Below, piece after piece: positions 1 to 6,106 of a stretch of 6,106 bases of DNA. Numbering within the stretch: position 1 is the stretch's first letter; the number at the start of each line of letters is the position of its first letter. Both the position numbers and the translations under genes were made by a program. Source of the DNA: Candidatus Kaiserbacteria bacterium (GTDB lineage Bacteria > Patescibacteria > Paceibacteria > UBA9973 > UBA2100). Location of the stretch: positions 1 through 6,106 of the forward strand of contig NVTG01000087.1 of the NCBI GenBank assembly GCA_002401495.1, read 5' to 3'. The notes beneath the pieces are model-generated. The model did no database searches and had not been told where the DNA came from. It saw only the letters and a program-made list of their open reading frames with translations.

Positions 1-870
1 AAGGTTAAAAAGGGGCAGGTATTTGCATCTTACAATTCACAAGCGATAGAAATTGAATTGAATGGCTCTAAAGCTATAGTGGAAGAGCTAAGAATTGCTC
101 ATGATGAAGCTCGTATAAACTTTGAACGTGCTCAGAACCTTCATAATGTAAGCTCTATTTCAGAACAAGAATTACAGCGGTTTGAAGTATCTGAATTAAG
201 AGCAGCGGCTCAACTAAAAAGTGCAAGAGCTCAAGTAAATAAATTTAAATTAATGCTTGAGCAAGCAAATGTTCTCGCACCTGATGATGGGACATTATTA
301 TCTAAATTTGTTGAGGTAGGAAGCGTCACACAAGTAGGGCAAGAATTATTCCGCATGCAAAGACAGAGCCGAGTTGAATGGTTAGCAGAAGTTGATGTGA
401 ATAATTTAAATATGATTCGACAGAAACAGGTCGCATCAATTACTTTGCAAGATGGACTAGTTTTCAACGGGAAAGTAAGAAAAATTGCACCAGAAGTTAG
501 TCGCCGTGCTCAATATGGATTGGTTTATGTCGACCTACCAAATAGTAAATTGTTATTGCCTGGTATGTTTGTTTCTGGGGAATTTGAAATTGATGAGCGT
601 GAAGTGCTAGCTTTACCTCGTTCCGCCACACAATTTAAAAATGGTTTCAGTTATGTAAAAGTTATAGAGAAGGACAGTAGCATAACTGAACGAAAAATAA
701 TTGTTGGGGAGTATTTTGAAAATTTTTATGAGGTGATTTCAGGGCTTCAAGTTGATGAGGTTGTTGTTAAATCCGGAGCGGAACTTTTGGGTAATGGTGA
801 TTATGTCACTGTTGTTAATTCAATTGATCTGGAAAGTAACTTGGGTGTGCATGGGAGTCGTTTGCAATGA
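1..870 (+). CDS. RND efflux periplasmic adaptor (membrane fusion protein, HlyD/AcrA type), 5' partial
   Basis: This is the C-terminal 289 residues of the periplasmic adaptor that links an RND pump to its outer-membrane channel. The frame is open from base 1, so the true start lies left of the window; the TTG at 58 is not a credible start because homologous sequence continues upstream of it. Domains, numbered from base 1: end of the first lipoyl half (KVKKGQVFASY, residues 1-11); alpha-helical coiled-coil hairpin rich in Glu, Ala, Gln and Lys (about 25-87); second lipoyl half (APDDGTLLSKFVEVGSVTQVG, about 90-120); beta-barrel with the typical LPGMFVSGEF strand (about 124-199); and a membrane-proximal domain (about 202-272). 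The signal peptide or lipid anchor would be in the missing part. The stop overlaps the permease start in ATGA, indicating one operon and coupled translation. The family is clear; the substrate cannot be told from sequence. Confidence 0.93.
   Translation, partial: KVKKGQVFASYNSQAIEIELNGSKAIVEELRIAHDEARINFERAQNLHNVSSISEQELQRFEVSELRAAAQLKSARAQVNKFKLMLEQANVLAPDDGTLLSKFVEVGSVTQVGQELFRMQRQSRVEWLAEVDVNNLNMIRQKQVASITLQDGLVFNGKVRKIAPEVSRRAQYGLVYVDLPNSKLLLPGMFVSGEFEIDEREVLALPRSATQFKNGFSYVKVIEKDSSITERKIIVGEYFENFYEVISGLQVDEVVVKSGAELLGNGDYVTVVNSIDLESNLGVHGSRLQ
853..857 (+). promoter_or_regulatory. Ribosome binding site for the RND permease, inside the adaptor gene
   Basis: GGGAG lies 9 nt before the ATG at 867, within the last codons of the adaptor. 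Together with the ATGA stop/start overlap it supports 867 as the permease start and translational coupling of the two genes. Confidence 0.6.
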
Positions 871-3800
871 CTTTCAATTTTTCATCGTGGGCTATCCGAA
901 ACCCTGTTCCAATCGTACTTTTATTCATTCTACTTACATTATGGGGAGGAACCTCTTTTAAGGCGATGACTGTACAGGATTTCCCTGATATAGATTTACC
1001 GAGAGTATCAGTATTTTTAACTTATCCTGGAGCCTCACCTTCTTTGATAGAAAGCGAGGTTGCAACTAAGGTCGAAAATGTTATTGCAACTGTTTCAGGA
1101 GTAAAGCATATATCAACAGTCCTAACAGATGGTAAAGCTGAAATAAAAATTGAGTTTCGGTTGGAAAAGCCAGTTGATCAAGCAGTAAATGATATACGAA
1201 ATAAAATCTCTCAAATAAGATCTGAGTTGCCGGCTGACTTACAAGAACCCATTGTTCAAAGACGAGATTCAGCAACTGATCCGTTAATGATCTATACTTT
1301 AACCACAGATAAATTTGATGAGGAAGAGTTGTCATGGTTTATTGATAGTGAAGTTTCCAGAGCTATTCTTTCTGTCAAAGGAGTAGGGTCTTTTCGTCGT
1401 ATAGGAGGGGGGGACCGAGAAATTCTTTTAGAGTTAATTCCTCATAAATTATCAGCTTTAGGTATTTCCGCTTTGGAAGTTTCAAATCAATTGAAGAAAA
1501 CCTTGTTATTGGCACCAGGTGGTTATTCTCAGTTGGCTGGTGGAGAACAATCCATTCGCGTAAAGTCTCAAGTTAGAACAGCTTCAGAGTTAGCTAGAAT
1601 TGAGTTTACTTTAAGTGATGGGCGGAAAATCAACCTTGGTCAAATATCCCAAATTATAGATACAGTGCAAAAACAAAAGGAACATGCATTTTCAAATGGT
1701 GAAAAGGTCATAGCGTTTGAAATGACTAGAGCCTGGGGATATGGTGAAATTGATGTATCTGAAGCAGTAAGAGCCGCAGTTAAAAAGTTGCAAAAGGAAC
1801 ACCCATTTATTCATTTCAATGAAGAGTTCAATTTTGTCGAGCCAACAATTGAAAATTATAATAGCTCTATAGGCATGCTTTATGAAGGTATATTATTAGC
1901 CGTAGTTGTTGTTTTTGTTTTTTTACGAAATTGGCGAACAACCATTATTACAGCAGTATCCTTACCACTTTCAATTATCCCAACATTTGCATTGATAGAG
2001 GTTATGGGGTTTACGCTAAATATAGTTACATTATTAGCTATTTCACTTGTTATAGGTGTTTTGGTTGACGATGCCATAGTTGAAGTTGAGAATATTGAAC
2101 GACATCTTAAATTCGGTAAATCGCCAATGCAGGCTGCTAAGGATGCGGCAGCTGAAATTGGGTTAGCTGTTATAGCAACAACATTTACATTAGTAGCGGT
2201 ATTTTTGCCAACAGCATTTATGGATGGAACAGTAGGGAAGTTTTTTGTTCAATTTGGGTTAACAGCATCGATTGCGGTTTTATTTTCATTACTTGTTGCT
2301 CGTCTTCTTACACCTATGATGGCAGCTTACATGCTGAAAAGCCCAAAGAACAAAAATACTGAATCACACCTTATCAGCCTTTATTTATGCCTTGTGCGTT
2401 ATTGTATGGAGAGGAAAAAGCGTACAACCTTTTCGATTCTTATTTTAATCCTTGGTGCTTTAAATATTGGCTCATATTTACCTGCTTCATTTTTACCACC
2501 TAATGATAACTCTTTTACAGAAGTTTCTTTAACATTTCCGGCTGGTAGCTCGATTCAAGATGCTACCAAAATAGCTTATAGCGCTCGAAATAAAATAGAG
2601 AGTAGTGAATTTGTAAAAAATACACTTACCGTCATTAATAACAATAAAGGGGAATTAACAGCAGTAATTACTGTAGGGCTATTAGCACGCTCAAGTAGAG
2701 ACGGTGTAAAAAAACAAGAAGTTGAAGAGTCACTATATAAGTTATTAACTTTACTTCCCGGCGTTAAAGTGAAGGTAGGTATGTCTGGAACAAGAGATAC
2801 TTATGAGTTTATCCTTTCAGGAACCGACTTAGTTGCATTAGAGAAGCATGCTCGTCTTGTGGAAAATGAGTTAAGAGAGCACCCTGATATTGGTTCCATC
2901 ACGTCTTTATCTGGTTTAAATAAACCAGAACTAATAGTTTCACCAAACCTATCCAAGTCGGCTAAATTTGGTGTGACGTCTTTTGATATTGCTGAAACAT
3001 TGAAGATTGCAACAGACGGGGAAAGTGAAAAAGATTTACTAAAACTGACATTTAATAACCGACAAATTCCAGTTAAAATTCAGTTACCAGAATCTATGTT
3101 CAATAATATTGCCGCTTTAAGTGAGTTGAAGGTACCAGCAGCCGATGGATTAATATCATTAGGTAATGTTGTTGATTTTAATTGGAGTCACGGTCCATTA
3201 GAAATTACTCGGTATGATCAGCTTCGAAATTATCACTTTGCTATTGGTCTTCACGGAAAGGCGCTGGGAGAGATAGAAAAAGTGGTGCAATCGCTTCCAA
3301 GTTTACAAAACTTACCATCAGGTGTTTATCAAGTAGGGGTCGGGGATGCAGAAGAAATGGAAGAGTTAGTGATTGGGTTTAGCGTTGCAATGTTGACAGG
3401 GCTTATTTTTATGTATTCGCTCATGGTTCTATTGTTGAAAGACTTTATGCAACCCTTCACTATTTTAGGCGCTTTATTACTTTCTATTCCAGGTGCTTTT
3501 CTTATATTACTTGTTAGTGGAACACCTTTATCGTTACCAGCAATGATAGGTCTTATCATGCTCATGGGGATCACTACTAAAAACTCAATCCTTATTGTTG
3601 ATTATATAATTATTGCTAGAACTGAGCATGGTTTGAATCGAATGGAAGCTACTCTTGATGCATGTAAAAAACGTGTTCGTCCGATAATAATGACATCAAT
3701 AGCTATGGCTGCTGGTATGATGCCAATTGTATTAGGTTGGGGAGGGGATCCAAGCTTTAGGGCTCCTATGGCATTAGTAGTCATTGGTGGTTTACTTAGC

Positions 3801-3905
3801 TCAACTCTACTGAGCTTGGTAATCATTCCAATACTTTATACTATTGTTGATGACGTTGTTGAATGGATAAAAGGCTCTTTCACTAACAGGAAGGTAATTG
3901 GTTAG
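867..3905 (+). CDS. RND efflux transporter permease subunit (AcrB/HAE1-like), complete
   Basis: Inner-membrane pump subunit that exports substrates in exchange for protons. It has 1012 residues, slightly shorter than AcrB (about 1049) and near the MdtB/MexK size range. The N-terminus (MTFNFSSWAIRNPVPIVLL) is the usual cytoplasmic start followed by TM1 (about 12-30). The first large periplasmic loop follows (about 31-335). TM2-TM6 span about 336-490, with the TM4 proton-relay pair Asp401-Asp402 in GVLVDDAIVEVENIERH. TM7 is about 521-540, the second periplasmic loop about 541-832, and TM8-TM12 about 833-995. TM10 carries Lys905 in MGITTKNSILIVDY. The conserved arginine equivalent to AcrB Arg971 appears to be Arg938 in KKRVRPIIMTS. 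All proton-relay residues are therefore present and the gene looks functional. It follows the adaptor by ATGA overlap, and no outer-membrane factor gene follows. Substrate range (drugs, metals, lipids) cannot be deduced; the absence of CusA-type metal motifs is only an impression. Confidence 0.95.
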   Translation: MTFNFSSWAIRNPVPIVLLFILLTLWGGTSFKAMTVQDFPDIDLPRVSVFLTYPGASPSLIESEVATKVENVIATVSGVKHISTVLTDGKAEIKIEFRLEKPVDQAVNDIRNKISQIRSELPADLQEPIVQRRDSATDPLMIYTLTTDKFDEEELSWFIDSEVSRAILSVKGVGSFRRIGGGDREILLELIPHKLSALGISALEVSNQLKKTLLLAPGGYSQLAGGEQSIRVKSQVRTASELARIEFTLSDGRKINLGQISQIIDTVQKQKEHAFSNGEKVIAFEMTRAWGYGEIDVSEAVRAAVKKLQKEHPFIHFNEEFNFVEPTIENYNSSIGMLYEGILLAVVVVFVFLRNWRTTIITAVSLPLSIIPTFALIEVMGFTLNIVTLLAISLVIGVLVDDAIVEVENIERHLKFGKSPMQAAKDAAAEIGLAVIATTFTLVAVFLPTAFMDGTVGKFFVQFGLTASIAVLFSLLVARLLTPMMAAYMLKSPKNKNTESHLISLYLCLVRYCMERKKRTTFSILILILGALNIGSYLPASFLPPNDNSFTEVSLTFPAGSSIQDATKIAYSARNKIESSEFVKNTLTVINNNKGELTAVITVGLLARSSRDGVKKQEVEESLYKLLTLLPGVKVKVGMSGTRDTYEFILSGTDLVALEKHARLVENELREHPDIGSITSLSGLNKPELIVSPNLSKSAKFGVTSFDIAETLKIATDGESEKDLLKLTFNNRQIPVKIQLPESMFNNIAALSELKVPAADGLISLGNVVDFNWSHGPLEITRYDQLRNYHFAIGLHGKALGEIEKVVQSLPSLQNLPSGVYQVGVGDAEEMEELVIGFSVAMLTGLIFMYSLMVLLLKDFMQPFTILGALLLSIPGAFLILLVSGTPLSLPAMIGLIMLMGITTKNSILIVDYIIIARTEHGLNRMEATLDACKKRVRPIIMTSIAMAAGMMPIVLGWGGDPSFRAPMALVVIGGLLSSTLLSLVIIPILYTIVDDVVEWIKGSFTNRKVIG

Positions 3906-3977
3906 CTTAATATCATTTCTATTGCGTATTAGTGTGATTACCGAGAGAACTTGTGTTCTAATTATCAAACGATTCTG

Positions 3978-4013
3978 AAGTGTTCCGGTCAACTCCTGCC
4001 GAACACTTTTCTT
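3978..4013 (+). terminator. Probable rho-independent terminator of the efflux operon, formed by the IS terminus
   Basis: AAGTGTTC (3978-3985) pairs perfectly with GAACACTT (4001-4008). The stem can extend by two more G-C pairs (3987-3988 with 3999-4000) after a single-base bulge, leaving a loop of about 10 nt. TTTTCTT at 4007-4013 gives a T-rich tail on the plus strand, so it fits termination of transcripts from the RND operon, whose stop lies 73 bp before the stem. On the minus strand the hairpin is followed by CAGAATC with no T tract, so it would not suit the kinase side. The hairpin overlaps the last codons and stop of the decayed transposase, so it seems to be an inherited end of the insertion sequence. 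Confidence 0.55.
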
Positions 4014-4848
4014 AAAGGATTTTCATATGTTACTGGAGACTGATCTTTATTAGCTGAATGCAGCCTTTCCAGATTGTAATATTTCATATGTTCAGTAACA
4101 TAATTTTTCATGTGTTCACGATTTGGTTGAGCCACTTTTAACAGCCATGTTTAAAGCTGCCAAAGAACCTTTCAGCAACAGCGTCATCCCAACAAGCTCC
4201 TTCATCATCAATGCTTGCTCGCATATCAAACTGTTTTAAGACCTCTGTCAGAATGAAACACCAAACCTCGGGCTGGTTTTCTCAGGCTATAGCCTTAATA
4301 TTACTAAATCAGTCGTCATACGTTTATCAATATGCTAACAACTCGACGAAAATATAAATCGATCACAACAGCGAGTTACATCCAATCTTCGCCAGTTTCA
4401 GGTATGTCACGTCGCCAGCTTAAATCTGATTGGGTGCTACCAGATTATAGTTCTGGTTATAGCAAATTATCTGCAACTTTATCTGAGTGCTTACGCTTGG
4501 TTGTTACTTTATAAGTCACTCGTTGTTTACAACTAAATTGAGCTTCGCCATTAACTTTCTGGTTTTTAGCGCGTTACTTTAAAGCCTTCTTTGCGTAAAT
4601 TCTTATATAAATCAAGGTAATCTAAACTTTCTCTGCTGCGTTTAAACAGTGCGATAAAGATGCAACCCTTTGGCTGTTATAAGCTTTGAAGGGCGCGCTA
4701 ACCATGCGTAATAGCTTGAGCGACTCACCTTCAGAGATCTGAGCATAATTTTATAACTCGAAAAGTTTGGCTATTCTCTTTAATGAACTGATACGTTACT
4801 TCATTTCTCTTACAAAGAAGGCGTTGGCCTTTTCCAAGATCATTTCTG
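3989..4848 (-). pseudogene. IS3-family transposase (OrfA tail plus OrfB), multiply frameshifted remnant
   Basis: Reading the minus strand from 4848 down gives IS3 transposase order in shifting frames. The OrfA tail EMILEKANAFFVREMK ends in a stop at 4796-4798. The OrfB start VTYQFIKENSQTFRVIKL overlaps it (4799-4746), followed by VSRSSYYAWLARPSK (4728-4684). The HTH region ALFKRSRESL / LRKEGFKVTR spans 4652-4569, then VTYKVTTKRKHSDKVADNLL (4519-4460). GDVTYLK carries the first catalytic Asp (4416-4396), RMTTDLVI follows near 4320, and KPARGLVFHSDRG carries the second Asp (4279-4241). GACWDDAVAERFFGSFKH carries the catalytic Glu (4200-4147), and the C-terminus LLKVAQPNREHMKNYV to LRKVFGRS ends at TGA 3989-3991. 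Damage includes TAA in place of Trp before AGDVTY, TAA in place of Tyr in DWMYLAVV, a loss of about ten codons after HSDRG, and a 4-base loss in KHEWLLK. The adjacent reading frames share no single open frame. Family assignment is from remembered motifs, not a search. Confidence 0.85.
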
Positions 4849-4855
4849 GAGGGGG

Positions 4856-4946
4856 ATGTTTTTTGACACATAAAATAAAGGGTTACAGTTTTTAAGTTAA
4901 ATTAAATATTAGTAATAAAAATAAAAAGTTAGCCTTTGCTTTATCA
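4856..4946. other. Short AT-rich spacer between the IS remnant and the kinase gene
   Basis: No gene is recognisable here. The stretch is very AT-rich (for example TTAAATTAAATATTAGTAATAAAAATAAAAAG). It would be the 3' untranslated region of the minus-strand kinase gene and contains no convincing hairpin terminator for it; the best candidate is only a 3-bp AGC/GCT stem before a T-rich run. The OrfA reading frame stays open on the minus strand to 4882 but loses any family resemblance beyond about 4850. Confidence 0.5.
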
Positions 4947-6106
4947 TTAGATTTTAAAGCTGATGTGGAAGCAAGCTCCAAGTTGATTATAGGCGTGTAA
5001 TTTCCAGTTATGAGCGGAGGTTATTTTTTGACAAATTGATATCCCTAATCCAGCTCCAGATATTTGACGGTTTGGTGCGCGCCAGAATTTGTTGAAAATA
5101 TAAGGTAAATTGCAACTTTCAATACCTGTGCCAGAATCTTCTACTGTCAGATATTCTTTATTAAGCAATATAGTCACCTCAGAATTAAATGGAGAATGAT
5201 TAATTGCATTTTCGAGTAAGTTTTTCATCAATGTAAAAAACATACCTTTATCTACAAGTAGTTGAACAGGCTCTTTCTCTATAAATATTATTTTTATATT
5301 TTTTTTCTTTGCTATTCGAGAAATAAAGTTAATAACCTCAGCAATCAACTCAGAAACCTGTTCATATTTAAATTTATAATTCAGTGTTTCTTGCGCTTCA
5401 GCCAAGTGGAGAATTTGCTGTATTTGCCTTGCTAGTAAATCAATATCTTGAATTAGAATAGTCTTTAATTCATTAGAAATACTCGGGGCTAGTTCAACTT
5501 CTCCTCTTATGATGGACAAAGGAGTTTTCAATTCATGAGCCGTAGTTGATAAAAGCTCTTGTTGTGATTTAAAACCAGCTTCAAGCCTATCTAATATAGA
5601 GTTAAATGTGAACACTAATGGTCTAATTTCATTAGGCAACCCTGATGTTGGAAGTCTTTTCTCTAGATTTGAAGGAGAAATTTGCGCAGAGTGTTTAGAT
5701 ATTTCAGTTAAAGGTATTAGAGTGTATTTTATAGTGATTAGAATAATACTAGAGATAATTATAAAGGTGGTAAGAATAACTAGAAATACAACTTTCGTAA
5801 TTGGTTCTATGTTTGTTAATTCAAATATTTCAATGAGTCTTTTGCTGGTATATATTTTTATAGTGAAGTCATTAAGCTTATTGCTCAATGGCCGTGATAC
5901 GGTGAAAAACTCACTTTTATTAAGCCCAGGTTCATGGTGTTCTGAAGTGCCATGATATTGCTTAACTTCAAGGGAGCTAATTATTGTTCTGTTTTTTTTA
6001 TCCAAGATTTGGAAATAAATGTCGTTCGATAAAATCTCGTAAACCCACATCTTACTTGCAGTGCTAAAATTAAATGTTAAGGTCCCACTAGAGTTGAGAG
6101 TTGTAT
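4947..6106 (-). CDS. Membrane sensor histidine kinase (HAMP-HisKA-HATPase_c), 5' partial
   Basis: Two-component sensor that would autophosphorylate on histidine and pass phosphate to an OmpR-type response regulator. The frame is open through the right window edge, so the N-terminus, probably with TM1, is missing. The Met at 6050 is internal: 18 further in-frame codons are visible upstream. Numbering from that Met: extracytoplasmic sensor region about 1-85; TM segment about 86-108 (VVFLVILTTFIIISSIILI); HAMP linker about 109-162 beginning YTLIPLTEI; H box AHELKTPLSIIRGE with phospho-acceptor His172; N box LMKNLLENAINHSP (about 274-287); G1 box EDSGTGI (304-310); F box FNKFW (319-323); G2 box GAGLGIS (332-338). 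Every box needed for kinase activity is present and the protein ends normally at 367. It converges on the efflux operon across the dead IS. Its response regulator is not visible and may lie beyond the right edge. The signal sensed is unknown. Confidence 0.93.
   Translation of the reverse strand, partial: TTLNSSGTLTFNFSTASKMWVYEILSNDIYFQILDKKNRTIISSLEVKQYHGTSEHHEPGLNKSEFFTVSRPLSNKLNDFTIKIYTSKRLIEIFELTNIEPITKVVFLVILTTFIIISSIILITIKYTLIPLTEISKHSAQISPSNLEKRLPTSGLPNEIRPLVFTFNSILDRLEAGFKSQQELLSTTAHELKTPLSIIRGEVELAPSISNELKTILIQDIDLLARQIQQILHLAEAQETLNYKFKYEQVSELIAEVINFISRIAKKKNIKIIFIEKEPVQLLVDKGMFFTLMKNLLENAINHSPFNSEVTILLNKEYLTVEDSGTGIESCNLPYIFNKFWRAPNRQISGAGLGISICQKITSAHNWKLHAYNQLGACFHISFKI

Larger units (their letters stand above)
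3976..4855 (-). mobile_element. Decayed, truncated IS3-family insertion sequence
   Basis: The stretch encodes, in pieces, the end of an OrfA-like protein and nearly all of an OrfB-like DDE transposase on the minus strand. The left boundary is set near the sequence TGAAGTGTTCCGGTCA just outside the transposase stop, which begins with the TG typical of IS3 termini; the exact end could be 3976 or 3981. No matching inverted repeat is found on the orfA side before the kinase gene. Almost all of orfA is gone, so the element is truncated there. About 880 bp remain of what is usually 1.2-1.3 kb. No target-site duplication could be recognised. The element is certainly immobile by itself. Confidence 0.8.

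Noticed and set aside
1081..1335. Minus-strand open frames within the permease and adaptor genes (also 231-467, 1880-2077, 3329-3574, 3602-3826)
   Set aside because: All are antisense to strongly conserved RND or adaptor coding sequence and show no independent domain or ribosome binding site.
3946..3959. Hairpin AGAAC-TTGT-GTTCT after the permease stop
   Set aside because: The stem is only 5 bp with two G-C pairs and is followed by AATTATC rather than a T run. The hairpin at 3978-4008 is much stronger, so this is at most a minor pause site.
4332..4514. Plus-strand open frame of 60 codons in the gap
   Set aside because: It lies antisense to the transposase remnant (GDVTY and VTYKVTTKRKHSDK regions), has no recognisable family, and is explained as a chance opening.
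4863..4889. TTGACA followed by TACAGT, promoter-like, on the plus strand
   Set aside because: The spacing is only 15 nt, the -10 match is poor, and it would drive transcription into the antisense of the kinase 3' end, in very AT-rich DNA where such matches are expected.
3906..4946. Possible novel small gene, RNA or CRISPR array in the long gap
   Set aside because: No repeats with regular spacing and no tRNA-like fold were seen. The sequence is accounted for by the IS3 remnant and short AT-rich flanks.
5608..5955. Plus-strand open frame of 115 codons
   Set aside because: It is antisense to the TM, HAMP and sensor part of the histidine kinase, which has clear domain motifs; its hydrophobic stretch simply mirrors that composition.

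Overview
The window reads as accessory DNA from an AT-rich gammaproteobacterium, possibly a marine genus such as Vibrio, Shewanella or Pseudoalteromonas. That guess rests on base composition, the style of the efflux proteins and the close resemblance of the decayed transposase to IS3-family elements common in those genera. It is not proven by any marker gene here.

Layout: (1) Positions 1-3905, plus strand, hold the end of an RND efflux operon. It comprises a periplasmic adaptor (membrane fusion protein) cut by the left window edge, then a complete 1012-residue inner-membrane RND permease that overlaps it by ATGA. No outer-membrane channel gene follows, so the pump would use a TolC-type protein encoded elsewhere or upstream. 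(2) Positions 3906-4946 carry no intact gene. About 3976-4855 is the minus-strand wreck of an IS3-family insertion sequence. Its OrfB can be read almost end to end across several frames, including the DDE catalytic neighbourhoods, but it is broken by indels, deletions and stops. Most of orfA and the orfA-side terminus are missing. A strong hairpin with a T-rich tail at the IS end lies 73 bp after the permease stop and probably terminates the efflux transcript. (3) Positions 4947-6106, minus strand, hold a sensor histidine kinase running off the right edge. The kinase core is complete and only the N-terminal part is missing.

Together: the adaptor and permease form two parts of a tripartite, proton-driven efflux pump. 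The histidine kinase converges on them from the other side of the dead IS. Its response regulator is not in the window; if present it probably lies beyond the right edge. Whether the kinase controls the pump is only a positional guess. I found no tRNA, rRNA, CRISPR array or novel defence system. The main point of interest is the decayed IS and what its terminus now does.
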